Assembly (NCBI RefSeq): GCF_900086705.1
Contig: NZ_LT575483.1
Location: forward strand, 125,166 to 189,165
Length of the DNA: 64,000 nt
Direction of reading: 5' to 3'
Source of the DNA: Massilibacillus massiliensis
Lineage (GTDB): Bacteria; Bacillota; Negativicutes; FLKF01
Shown here piece after piece: positions 36,631 to 43,939 of this stretch; position 1 is the first letter of the stretch; each line of letters starts with the position of its first letter. Made by a program: the position numbers and the translations under genes. The notes under the pieces were generated by a model. It saw only the letters and a program-made list of their open reading frames with translations, searched no databases and had not been told where the DNA came from.

Positions 36631-37722
36631 TCAAATCTCCTTAACTATATAGGCCGTTATTAAAATATCATTATCAATAACTTTTGTCGTGATATCTCTT
36701 AACCTATGGGCATCACTCAATTCCTTAACTCCATCTCCACCAATCGGTGTAGGCGCTGTTTTACCACCAATTATTTTTGGTGCAATAAACATATGTATTT
36801 TGTCCACTAATTTTTCTTTCAATAACATTTCATTGATTGTTGCTCCACCCTCAACAAAGATACTACATATATTTTTTTCTCCTAATATTGAAAATAACTT
36901 TTTTAAATCCACCCGACCATCCTTTGATTCTACAATTAAAACCTCGGCACCAATTTCTTTTAATGCTACAACTTTATCTTCAGGTGCTAGATTTGTAACT
37001 GCTATAATTGTTGTCACTGACTTATCAAGTATTTTAGCATCTAATGGTATTCGTGCCATGCTGTCTACTACAATTCGAATGGGGTTCTTCCCACCTTCTT
37101 CTAGTCTTGTGGTTAAACTAGGATTATCAGCTAAAACTGTACCGATTCCCACTAAAATACCATCATAAATATCGCGCATCTCGTGTACCAATTTTCGTGA
37201 CATATCATTTGTAATCCACTTTGATTTTCCTGAAACAGTTGCAATTTTTCCATCCAAAGACATCGCTGCTTTTAGGACTACAAAAGGCATTTTTGTAGTT
37301 ATCCACTTTATAAATACCTCATTTAGCATTAATGCCTGCTCCGTTAAAATCCCTTCTATAACTTCGATTCCAGCCGCCCTTAGCATTCGTATACCCGAAC
37401 CTGCAACAAGAGGATTGGGATCTATCATCGCAATAACCACCCTTTTAATACCAGCATCAATAATTGCCTGACTACATGGTGGCGTTCTCCCAAAATGAGA
37501 ACAAGGTTCTAACGTTACATAAATCGTTGCGCCTCTTGCCAGCTCTCCAGCTTGACGCAAAGCATGTATTTCCGCATGAGGTGTGCCCGCCTTCCTATGC
37601 CAGCCTTGCCCAACAATTCTGCCATCTCGAACAATCACTGCACCTACCATCGGATTAGGGGCTGTTCTTCCCAACGCATATCGCGCAATATTCAAAGCTT
37701 GCTCCATATAGGTTTCATGCAT
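36631..37722 (-). CDS. ribD: Bifunctional riboflavin deaminase/reductase
   Basis: A 363-residue RibD. The N-terminal zinc deaminase domain has GTPHAEIHALRQAG and VTLEPCSHFGRTPPCSQAII (HAE and PCxxxxxxPPC ligands). The C-terminal NADPH reductase domain has AMSLDGKIAT and the IFVEGGATINEMLL motif. It carries out steps two and three from the GTP branch. It is the first gene of the operon, behind an FMN riboswitch; GTAGGAGGAATG precedes the start. Confidence 0.96.
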   Translation of the reverse strand: MHETYMEQALNIARYALGRTAPNPMVGAVIVRDGRIVGQGWHRKAGTPHAEIHALRQAGELARGATIYVTLEPCSHFGRTPPCSQAIIDAGIKRVVIAMIDPNPLVAGSGIRMLRAAGIEVIEGILTEQALMLNEVFIKWITTKMPFVVLKAAMSLDGKIATVSGKSKWITNDMSRKLVHEMRDIYDGILVGIGTVLADNPSLTTRLEEGGKNPIRIVVDSMARIPLDAKILDKSVTTIIAVTNLAPEDKVVALKEIGAEVLIVESKDGRVDLKKLFSILGEKNICSIFVEGGATINEMLLKEKLVDKIHMFIAPKIIGGKTAPTPIGGDGVKELSDAHRLRDITTKVIDNDILITAYIVKEI

Positions 37723-37749
37723 CTACATTCCTCCTACTTAATTTATAAA

Positions 37750-37797
37750 AAATAAAAAAGACTATCAAAAAGCTAATACTTTTTAACAGTCTTTTTA
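37750..37797 (-). terminator. Terminator of the FMN riboswitch expression platform
   Basis: On the minus strand AAAAAGACTGTTAAAAAG pairs imperfectly with CTTTTTGATAGTCTTTTTT, followed by T-rich sequence, between the aptamer and ribD. Confidence 0.82.
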
Positions 37798-37844
37798 TTA
37801 TTAGACTAACCACCTATAGCAATAAAAATATTTCTACAAGCTAC

Positions 37845-37970
37845 GTCTTTTTTCATCCAGACTATACTGTCGGCTCTGGAATTTAACCAGATCTGCCTAA
37901 CGGCTCGCGGGCTATACCGCCGGTAAGGAATTAAAAGAATTTCTCTTTTTCACCTTGCCCCAAAGACTGC
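37845..37970 (-). ncRNA. FMN riboswitch (RFN element) controlling the rib operon
   Basis: On the minus strand the RFN blocks occur in order: GGGGCAAGGTGAAA, CCTTACCGGCGGTAT, AGCCCGCGAGC, GATCTGGTTAAATTCCAG, AGCCGACAGT and AGTCTGGATGAAA. A terminator follows before ribD. FMN binding should stop transcription of ribDEBAH. Confidence 0.95.
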
Positions 37971-38022
37971 TGTTCTGTTGTTTTACGCGTTAAGACTAAC
38001 ATATTTAATATAAAATGTCAAG

Positions 38023-38097
38023 CTATTCATTTATCTCTGCAAAAATATCATCCATTGCCGGGCGTTCTTGTGAAATCTTAGGTGTATTATGTAAGAA
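38023..38097 (-). pseudogene. 3' remnant of a chromosomal gene at the element boundary
   Basis: A 24-codon frame on the minus strand ends FLHNTPKISQERPAMDDIF... then AEINE-stop, with an in-frame stop just upstream and no start codon. The acidic, helix-like tail resembles the true C terminus of a longer protein (the xxMDDIFxEI ending recalls some ABC ATPases, but this is a guess). Placed between the rib operon and the integrase, it fits an integration site inside the 3' end of a gene whose body lies beyond the far end of the element. The region 37981-38173 contains no other feature I can identify. Confidence 0.4.
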
Positions 38098-38173
38098 TTA
38101 TACAATGCAACGGATAATCATTGTTATTTGCCCACAAGATTTCAATTTGCCCACAACCATTTATTAGGAGAAA

Positions 38174-39373
38174 TCATATAGAAAGATACTGCATGAACTC
38201 AATATCTTCCTCAGACTCACTATGTCCATAAGTGTTTAATAGTGTAGTCGCATTCCCCCACCCACCTATGCGTTGTATTGTAGGCAATGGGACTCTTTCC
38301 TTTAGTAATATCTTTGCCATAGTATGCCTGGTTGAGTGCAATGTCAGCTTATCGTCCAAGCCAAGTATCCTCACATAACGCTTAAAAGATTGAGAGATAC
38401 TCCCTGGTGTATAGCAACTACCATCCTTCTTATGAAACACAAGTGTGTCTCCACTAAAGTCTGACTCAGTTCTCTTCTGTGACTCATACATCATCCTTAA
38501 TCCAAACATAGTACTATCGCTGAACCATACCCATCGAATTGATGCGTCAGTCTTAGGAGTTTCCTTTAATTTTCCTTTGAAGTTCTTGATGTCCTTAATC
38601 ACAGTTGGCTTAATAAAAGCGCCACCCTTATTAAAGTCAACATGCTTCCAAGGGATTCCTAGGATCTCTCCACGTCTACACCCAGTTTCAAAGTATATCT
38701 TGAACAAAAAATATTTATTATAGTTATGTCTTTTGAGGTACTTCATGAATGTACGTTTGTCATTCTCTTTGAAAAACGGTCGCTCAACCTTAGGCTGCCT
38801 TGGTAACTTGACGTTATCGCATGGGTTCTCAGAGATAGTCTTATGAGACACTAAGTAGCTAAAATAGCTTTTTACAAAAGTTTTAATCTTTTTTACATAT
38901 TTGAGACTTAGCTCATTACCTTTTTTGTGTGCATGTTTGTTCCCATTTTTTAATATCGAACTAAAAAATATCTGCATTGTTTCACTATCTATCTTTTTGA
39001 CATCTAATGTGCCCAGAATTGGAATAACATGAACAAATAGCATTGTGTCATAAGACTCTATTGTTGAATCCTCTATAGCCACCCTTTTTGCAAACTTGTA
39101 CCACTTCAGAATATTCTCTTTAAGATTTATAGGCTTATTAGGATCTACTTTAGGCTCTCTTTTATTTCCTTTGCTTGCCACAGCTAAGAGTAATGACTTG
39201 TCCATCTTGTATAGATCCATTAAGTCATCTCTAATTTCTTTAGCCTTTTCCATGGTCTTTGCTGTGCGTACAATTGATATTGTCTTACCATCAACTTTTG
39301 GTCTTAGCTGCACCTCATATGAGTTACGATCCTCCCTGTATCTAATGTATTTCTCTTGTTGTTCGTTATCCAT
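38174..39373 (-). CDS. int: Phage-type tyrosine integrase
   Basis: A 399-residue integrase. The N-terminal arm-binding segment (about 1-60, with YRYREDRNSYEVQLRPKV-like spacing) is followed by a SAM-like domain (about 85-185) and a catalytic domain: Arg in ETGCRRGEILGI, HSTRHTMAKIL (HxxR), GGWGNATTLLNTYGH with the nucleophile Tyr. Its place at the boundary with the core genome, ending 77 bases from a gene 3' remnant, marks it as the integrase of the element extending to the right. The cognate att core was not identified. Confidence 0.9.
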   Translation of the reverse strand: MDNEQQEKYIRYREDRNSYEVQLRPKVDGKTISIVRTAKTMEKAKEIRDDLMDLYKMDKSLLLAVASKGNKREPKVDPNKPINLKENILKWYKFAKRVAIEDSTIESYDTMLFVHVIPILGTLDVKKIDSETMQIFFSSILKNGNKHAHKKGNELSLKYVKKIKTFVKSYFSYLVSHKTISENPCDNVKLPRQPKVERPFFKENDKRTFMKYLKRHNYNKYFLFKIYFETGCRRGEILGIPWKHVDFNKGGAFIKPTVIKDIKNFKGKLKETPKTDASIRWVWFSDSTMFGLRMMYESQKRTESDFSGDTLVFHKKDGSCYTPGSISQSFKRYVRILGLDDKLTLHSTRHTMAKILLKERVPLPTIQRIGGWGNATTLLNTYGHSESEEDIEFMQYLSI

Positions 39374-39445
39374 TTTATTAGCTCCATTCTAATTAAAACA
39401 GATCGCTATAACAGTTTTATTTTATCACAAAAATTTATGAGATAA

Positions 39446-40192
39446 TTAAAATTTAACATATTTAATCTGATCACCAGAAAGTTGTTCTGTTGTTCCATCA
39501 GTATATTCAATCTTGATTTTTCTCAACTCAGCTCTCACAATAGTATTATTATACCAAGCATTTTGCCAAGAATAGTTCTCGCCTTTCCATTCACCAGAAT
39601 TAATAGGACCAGTTACTTTTCCTGTAAATTCCGATTCGCGCCTAATTGTACATGAAACAGCATCATTCACCGAATTATATGGTACAACGGTAAAATAACA
39701 ATATTTCACTGTTTTACTGGATGTATTTTGCCATACAATATTGAGATCAACACCACCAGCACTGTTAGGATTATCTGTGTATACTTTTGAAACTCTGATA
39801 ATTGAACGAGCTTTCTCTTGATTAGAACGTTGTGCTAATTCTTTTTCCCTTTGATCTTCTTCTTGTTGCTTAGCTAATTGTGCAGCTTCTTCGTTTTTAG
39901 ATTGAGTTACATAGCCTTGTGCTTCATTTGCTTCTTTACTTCCAGGGTGTTGTTTCGAAAGTTCATCTGCTGCTGAATATAATTCCTTATATTGTTTACG
40001 CTCAAACAAAGATTTTATTTCAGCCAAACGACGCTCTGCTCCATTCTTTAATTCTTCAATTGTTGTCGCTTGAGCTTGAACAGTTTTTCCTAACTCTTGA
40101 TTTTTATTAAAAATATTTATTATAACACAAAAAGAAATAAATAGAATTATGCCCAGACCTGACATAATTATGGTATTTCGATATTTATTCAT
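39446..40192 (-). CDS. Membrane-anchored coiled-coil protein of unknown function
   Basis: A 248-residue protein with one N-terminal transmembrane helix (about 9-29, SGLGIILFISFCVIINIF), a charged coiled-coil/TPR-like stretch (about 38-130, with LFERKQYKELYSAADELSKQHPGSKEAN) and a C-terminal beta-rich domain containing VDLNIVWQNTSSKTVKYCYFTVVPYN, which resembles domains that describe conserved beta-sandwich accessory proteins. I do not know a function. Directly downstream lies the integrase; this is an accessory (moron) position. The ATG at 40192 follows GGAGGAG. Confidence 0.6.
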   Translation of the reverse strand: MNKYRNTIIMSGLGIILFISFCVIINIFNKNQELGKTVQAQATTIEELKNGAERRLAEIKSLFERKQYKELYSAADELSKQHPGSKEANEAQGYVTQSKNEEAAQLAKQQEEDQREKELAQRSNQEKARSIIRVSKVYTDNPNSAGGVDLNIVWQNTSSKTVKYCYFTVVPYNSVNDAVSCTIRRESEFTGKVTGPINSGEWKGENYSWQNAWYNNTIVRAELRKIKIEYTDGTTEQLSGDQIKYVKF

Positions 40193-40280
40193 AAATACTC
40201 CTCCATTATTCAATATAAATTTATAGTAGTGAATTTAATCTATTTTAATATTTGTATCACCAATAGAATCTATTACGATA

Positions 40281-40520
40281 ATGGATAATACAAAAGCAAT
40301 TATAATTGTAAATACTGCAATCCAAAAAATGTTATCAAAAATAGCTACACTTATCATAAATCCAGTAATTGAACAACCTATAATTGTTTTATTAGCTATT
40401 GCTTTGGTATATTATCTCATGCTAGATTGTACGTTACTATCCACTATGTTATTTGACGGTTACAAATATTCTATTTTAAAAAAATATAAAGAGCTATTAT
40501 CGCAACTGCCCCCAAAATGA
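40281..40520 (+). CDS. Possible small membrane protein
   Basis: A 79-residue frame on the plus strand with one convincing hydrophobic helix (about 31-52, QPIIVLLAIALVYYLMLD) and a basic tail. No clear ribosome site precedes the ATG, and the last 50 bases overlap the end of the opposite-strand gene. It may be real but could equally be chance. Confidence 0.3.
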   Translation: MDNTKAIIIVNTAIQKMLSKIATLIINPVIEQPIIVLLAIALVYYLMLDCTLLSTMLFDGYKYSILKKYKELLSQLPPK

Positions 40521-41514
40521 GTTTTGAAAGTTCCGAGGCATTCTTTTCTTTCATGTATTCTGCATTAGATTCACGTACACTTTTTCTTATATAATCTTGT
40601 CCTAACATAATTTCCTCATCGGATTCAAAAGAAAAAATATATTCCATATACTTTAGTACATTTGACATTTCAAATCTAAGATTAATATTGTCTTTTATAT
40701 TGCTTATAAACTCCGTTTGCTCTTGAATTATTTCATCTTGGATAGTTAACATACTGTTTATATGCTTTATAGGGAGATTATTTTTATAAGAAAGCGTGAT
40801 GTAATCTTGACATATTAAAGCTGAACTAGGATCATTTTGAATATAATCTATATATTTATCCCAACACTTATAGGCATTCTCAAATTGTTCATTAAAAAAA
40901 TAAATACTCATCATTTCACCATATGCGATATGGCATCCATAATTTATAGCTTGATTTAAATAATCTAGGGCTAACTTTATATCTTTATTGCATCCATTCC
41001 CATACCTATGCATCCCACCTATTTTTAAATATGCCTCTCCAGATCCTAGTTTAGCTGCCTTTTTATATAAATTATATGCTTGATAATAATCTTGTAGAGT
41101 ATCACCTAATCCATAATAGTATTTGTCTGCAATTTCTAAAACATCTTCCCAAGGCGCTTTCTCTTCAACAATCAATGGATTTAAAAAATCATCATCAGGA
41201 ATACACATATTACTCTTTTCATTTTTCTTATACTCCATGATACCATTAATAGCTTCAGTCATTGGTGCATTAAAGAATTCCCTATTATCACTCACTCTAT
41301 ATTCTTTTGTTTCAAGCCAAGTATGCACAAAATTTTCAGCACTAGTACAATCATTGACATACATTTCATAAGCTACAATGAACGGTGTAGGGACACCCGT
41401 AGCCCTTGATAATTCCTCTGCACGTTCTTTAGGCTCTCTAGTTGTCTTACCGACTTTTATTAGTCCTTCCATGGATGCATTTATAAGAACATAGATATAT
41501 CCGTTATCCGCCAA
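40471..41514 (-). CDS. T5orf172/GIY-YIG-like domain protein with Sel1-like repeats and a C-terminal membrane anchor
   Basis: A 347-residue protein with an unusual layout. Residues 1-95 match the T5orf172 (Mug113) branch of the GIY-YIG fold: GYIYVLINASMEGLIKVGKTTREPKERAEELSR begins it and REFFNAPMTEAI closes it. The middle (about 120-260) has Sel1/TPR-like helical repeats (AYNLYKKAAKLGSGEAYLKIG, then ALDYLNQAINYGCHIAYGEM). A C-terminal helix (LSKLILGAVAIIALYIFL) could anchor it in the membrane. TTG start after AAGGTG. It sits in an accessory position beside the integrase, where defence or superinfection-exclusion genes are common; that role is inference. Confidence 0.75.
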   Translation of the reverse strand: MADNGYIYVLINASMEGLIKVGKTTREPKERAEELSRATGVPTPFIVAYEMYVNDCTSAENFVHTWLETKEYRVSDNREFFNAPMTEAINGIMEYKKNEKSNMCIPDDDFLNPLIVEEKAPWEDVLEIADKYYYGLGDTLQDYYQAYNLYKKAAKLGSGEAYLKIGGMHRYGNGCNKDIKLALDYLNQAINYGCHIAYGEMMSIYFFNEQFENAYKCWDKYIDYIQNDPSSALICQDYITLSYKNNLPIKHINSMLTIQDEIIQEQTEFISNIKDNINLRFEMSNVLKYMEYIFSFESDEEIMLGQDYIRKSVRESNAEYMKEKNASELSKLILGAVAIIALYIFLK

Positions 41515-41678
41515 TTAAAACACCTTGCTTTCATAGTTGTAGATTCTTAATAGTAAAAATTCTCCACAACGTTTCCATGTCCTGCCAAGATGTTTTATTA
41601 TTTTACAAAAATCATGCACAGATTGAGCTGAGGTAATACCGCCACCTTGGCATATCAAAGTACCCTCTTTGGAATACA

Positions 41679-41712
41679 AAAAGACACCCTATAGGGCTAG
41701 GGGTGTCTAGTT
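41679..41712 (-). terminator. Terminator after the small recombinase gene
   Basis: On the minus strand AGACACCCC pairs with AGGGTGTCT, followed by five T's. The remainder of 41515-41792 has no gene I can see. Confidence 0.8.
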
Positions 41713-41792
41713 TCATACAAATATAATTCAATTGTCATATGCCTTCTTTTAGTTAACATATGCTCCACATATAATCTGCTTGAAGTTATTCA

Positions 41793-42356
41793 TTACAAGT
41801 TTAAGTTAATATATACATTGTCAAGTTGTTCCTGCGTTATGCCTATATATCTAAGCGTAACACTAGGCGCACTATGGTTCAATAACTTTTGTATTACCTC
41901 AATTCCTACTCCTGCTTTATACGCATGATAACCAAATGTTTTTCTTAGTGTATGTGTGCCAATTGCATCCTTTATGCCAACCTCTTTAGCTGCACTACTA
42001 ATAATGTCATACGCTTGCTGTCTTGATATAGCTCCTGTTCCTTTACTGCCACTACTCTTACGGCTAGAAAACAATACGCCTTCTGTCAATCCAGTAGTCT
42101 TAAAATACTCACCTATAGCCTTCTTGCAAGTATCCGACAGGGGGAAGTCTTTTGTTTTATTAGTCTTCTGTTCTCTAATTGTGATTCTATCTTTACCTCT
42201 AACGTCATCAATAGTTAATTGAAGCAAGTCAGATATACGAAGTCCTGAGTTAATACCAAGAACAAACAACAGCCAATCTCTAAGATTTTGTTCTTTAAGA
42301 TAACGCTTCATATTTTCTAATTGTTTTTTATCGCGTATCGGTTGTACATATTCCAT
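41793..42356 (-). CDS. Catalytic-domain-only tyrosine recombinase
   Basis: A 187-residue recombinase that consists of little more than the catalytic domain. Residues seen: Arg in GINSGLRISDLL, Lys region in IREQKTNKTKDF, THTLRKTFGYHAY (HxxR) and the nucleophile Tyr in VTLRYIGIT, with LLNHSAPS before it. It lacks a core-binding domain, so it may act with another recombinase or as an accessory resolvase; similar short recombinases are common in Firmicutes phages. A TTGCAT-17-TATAAT promoter with AATCTGTC operators precedes it. Confidence 0.85.
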   Translation of the reverse strand: MEYVQPIRDKKQLENMKRYLKEQNLRDWLLFVLGINSGLRISDLLQLTIDDVRGKDRITIREQKTNKTKDFPLSDTCKKAIGEYFKTTGLTEGVLFSSRKSSGSKGTGAISRQQAYDIISSAAKEVGIKDAIGTHTLRKTFGYHAYKAGVGIEVIQKLLNHSAPSVTLRYIGITQEQLDNVYINLNL

Positions 42357-42374
42357 AATGCTAGCCCCGCCTTC

Positions 42375-42522
42375 AATCTGTCTTATTAATTATTATTATA
42401 CATTATGACAGATTACAATGCAAGAGCATATTTACTAATAATTACAAAAGTGTGGTAAAGCTTTATTCCATATGGTTTCATTGACTTTTTGCGAATCTGT
42501 CAAAATTACATTGTGTCAGATT
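42375..42522 (-). promoter_or_regulatory. Promoter and AATCTGTC-type operators of the small recombinase gene
   Basis: On the minus strand TTGCAT-17-TATAAT faces the recombinase gene. Half-site AATCTGTC or its complement occurs at 42375-42382, 42407-42414, 42494-42501 and (7 of 8) 42515-42522, forming two dyads; one half-site lies within the promoter spacer. This predicts repression by a dimeric regulator or by the recombinase itself. Confidence 0.65.
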
Positions 42523-42772
42523 CGTTTAAGTAAACAACGTATGAGTATCACATGTGGATAATCACAAGTTTCTGTAAAAATGACAGCCTAAATATAAGGT
42601 GTAATATTATTCTTACTCCTCTATTGATTGGCACAATTATTAAAATAAATTTCAGTCCTCAAATTGTTAACCATATTAATCAACAAGGTATACAATAATA
42701 TTATTACTATTACCTATATATGTTTTCTGGGTTCTCATATTAAGTACTGCTACCTCTCCTAGCCACCGCTTT

Positions 42773-42843
42773 ACCCTTGATTTTACTGGCTTTACACTAT
42801 ATAAAATGTTCAAAAACAATGGGGTATGATAGTAAGCCTTAAT
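42773..42843 (+). repeat. Dispersed intergenic repeat, copy A
   Basis: First of five related intergenic copies, all in plus orientation, opening CTTGATTTTACTGGCTTTAC. A 45-base stretch (42788-42832) is identical to copy E (63891-63935). It lies in the 878-base gene-free stretch 42357-43234, which otherwise contains the operator set, a minus-strand terminator at about 43001-43056 and copy B. Confidence 0.75.
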
Positions 42844-43000
42844 AAGTCATTTTTTACACAAAACGCGATATAGTGCCCCTAGCATGCGATATACTCATTT
42901 TTCTTATATAACTCCTTTCACAATAGACAAATCAAGGCGATACTAGACCTTATAACACAAAAGAATTTTATAGTTATACCGCAACAATACCGATGTCTAT

Positions 43001-43056
43001 AAACAAAAATAAAGCCCTGAATAACTACATTTCTAATAGTAGCTAAACAGGGCTGT
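43001..43056 (-). terminator. Terminator downstream of the 43235-43864 gene
   Basis: AGCCCTG / CAGGGCT outer stem (43013-43019 with 43048-43054) and inner CTAC/GTAG, followed on the minus strand by TTATTTTTG. It lies about 180 bases after the preceding gene. Confidence 0.7.
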
Positions 43057-43145
43057 TGCCATAGTATCTTCCTATAATGTCCTCGTCGTGTAAAACTAAA
43101 ATCATGTATAATCATCAAAGGATAATTTGCAAAACACTATTTTTA

Positions 43146-43232
43146 CCCCCTGAATTTATTGGCTTTACAGGCATTAAAATGCCCAAAATCAAGGATGCAT
43201 GATAGTTTATATCAAAATGCGATTTCTGGACA
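43146..43232 (+). repeat. Dispersed intergenic repeat, copy B
   Basis: A divergent copy (GGCTTTACAGGCATTAAAATG ... GCATGATAG ... TTTCTGGACATTTTAT) that ends at the stop codon of the next minus-strand gene. Its 3' part matches copy E best. Confidence 0.6.
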
Positions 43233-43234
43233 TT

Positions 43235-43864
43235 TTATGCTCCTATGGGTAAATCAAAATATACCCTAACAATCTTCCTTGCAAATTCAGCATCTAATGA
43301 TTTTAAGATTTTCTTTTTGGTTATGGTTTTATTTAATGCTCTATATATGATTTCCAACAAAGCTTCTTGTGCCTCAGTGTCATCAATATTTTGCGTAATA
43401 TCAATAATATTAATCTTTAATAATAATTCTATAGCTTCCTCATATTCACTAAACAATAAAGAAAATGCTTTAAACTCATTACCATTTCTATCCGTTATCA
43501 TTGTTCCAACTTCTAATTTATCAGTCATGCTATTATCAGCTCCATTAAATAATATTTGAATAATCCGCTGTTCCTCTAGTGAACCTTTATCATATCTTAT
43601 ATCCATTCCCATAAACCAAACTAGTGCTTGTTTAATCATTACTAAATCAAAGTTATCCGTATCATTTGACACATACGGAAGTAATCTATTAATTGCACCA
43701 ATGTTATCATTAAGATTTGACTGTGGTTCTGTATAGCCAATATAGGATTTATCCAACATTAATATTTTGTAAGCTTTACATATATCTGTATGCAGCTTCT
43801 TGACATCCCTAAGCAACATAACATTAAGTTCATGTGGTTGATTTACTCTATCTATCAATATCAT
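43235..43864 (-). CDS. Phage-type protein of unknown function, downstream of the tape measure gene
   Basis: A 209-residue acidic, helical protein that I do not recognise. It begins MILIDRVNQPHELNVMLLRD and carries the segments RLLPYVSNDTDNFDLVMIKQALVWFMG and EEAIELLLKINIIDITQNI. It follows the tape measure gene by 75 bases, so a tail or virion-associated role is possible by position only. The protein at 49252 has a superficially similar LLLKLNISDIVQLF segment, which may be chance or hint at a shared helical fold. Confidence 0.6.
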   Translation of the reverse strand: MILIDRVNQPHELNVMLLRDVKKLHTDICKAYKILMLDKSYIGYTEPQSNLNDNIGAINRLLPYVSNDTDNFDLVMIKQALVWFMGMDIRYDKGSLEEQRIIQILFNGADNSMTDKLEVGTMITDRNGNEFKAFSLLFSEYEEAIELLLKINIIDITQNIDDTEAQEALLEIIYRALNKTITKKKILKSLDAEFARKIVRVYFDLPIGA

Positions 43865-43939
43865 AAATATGAATCCGCCCTTTCATTTAAATGGTATCGT
43901 AAAATACGATATTCTTGTATATGAGTTACAATTAAAAAT

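Noticed and set aside
42918-43118. 66-codon open frame on the minus strand in the gene-free stretch
   Set aside because: Cys/Phe-rich, no ribosome site, overlaps a terminator hairpin; looks like chance.
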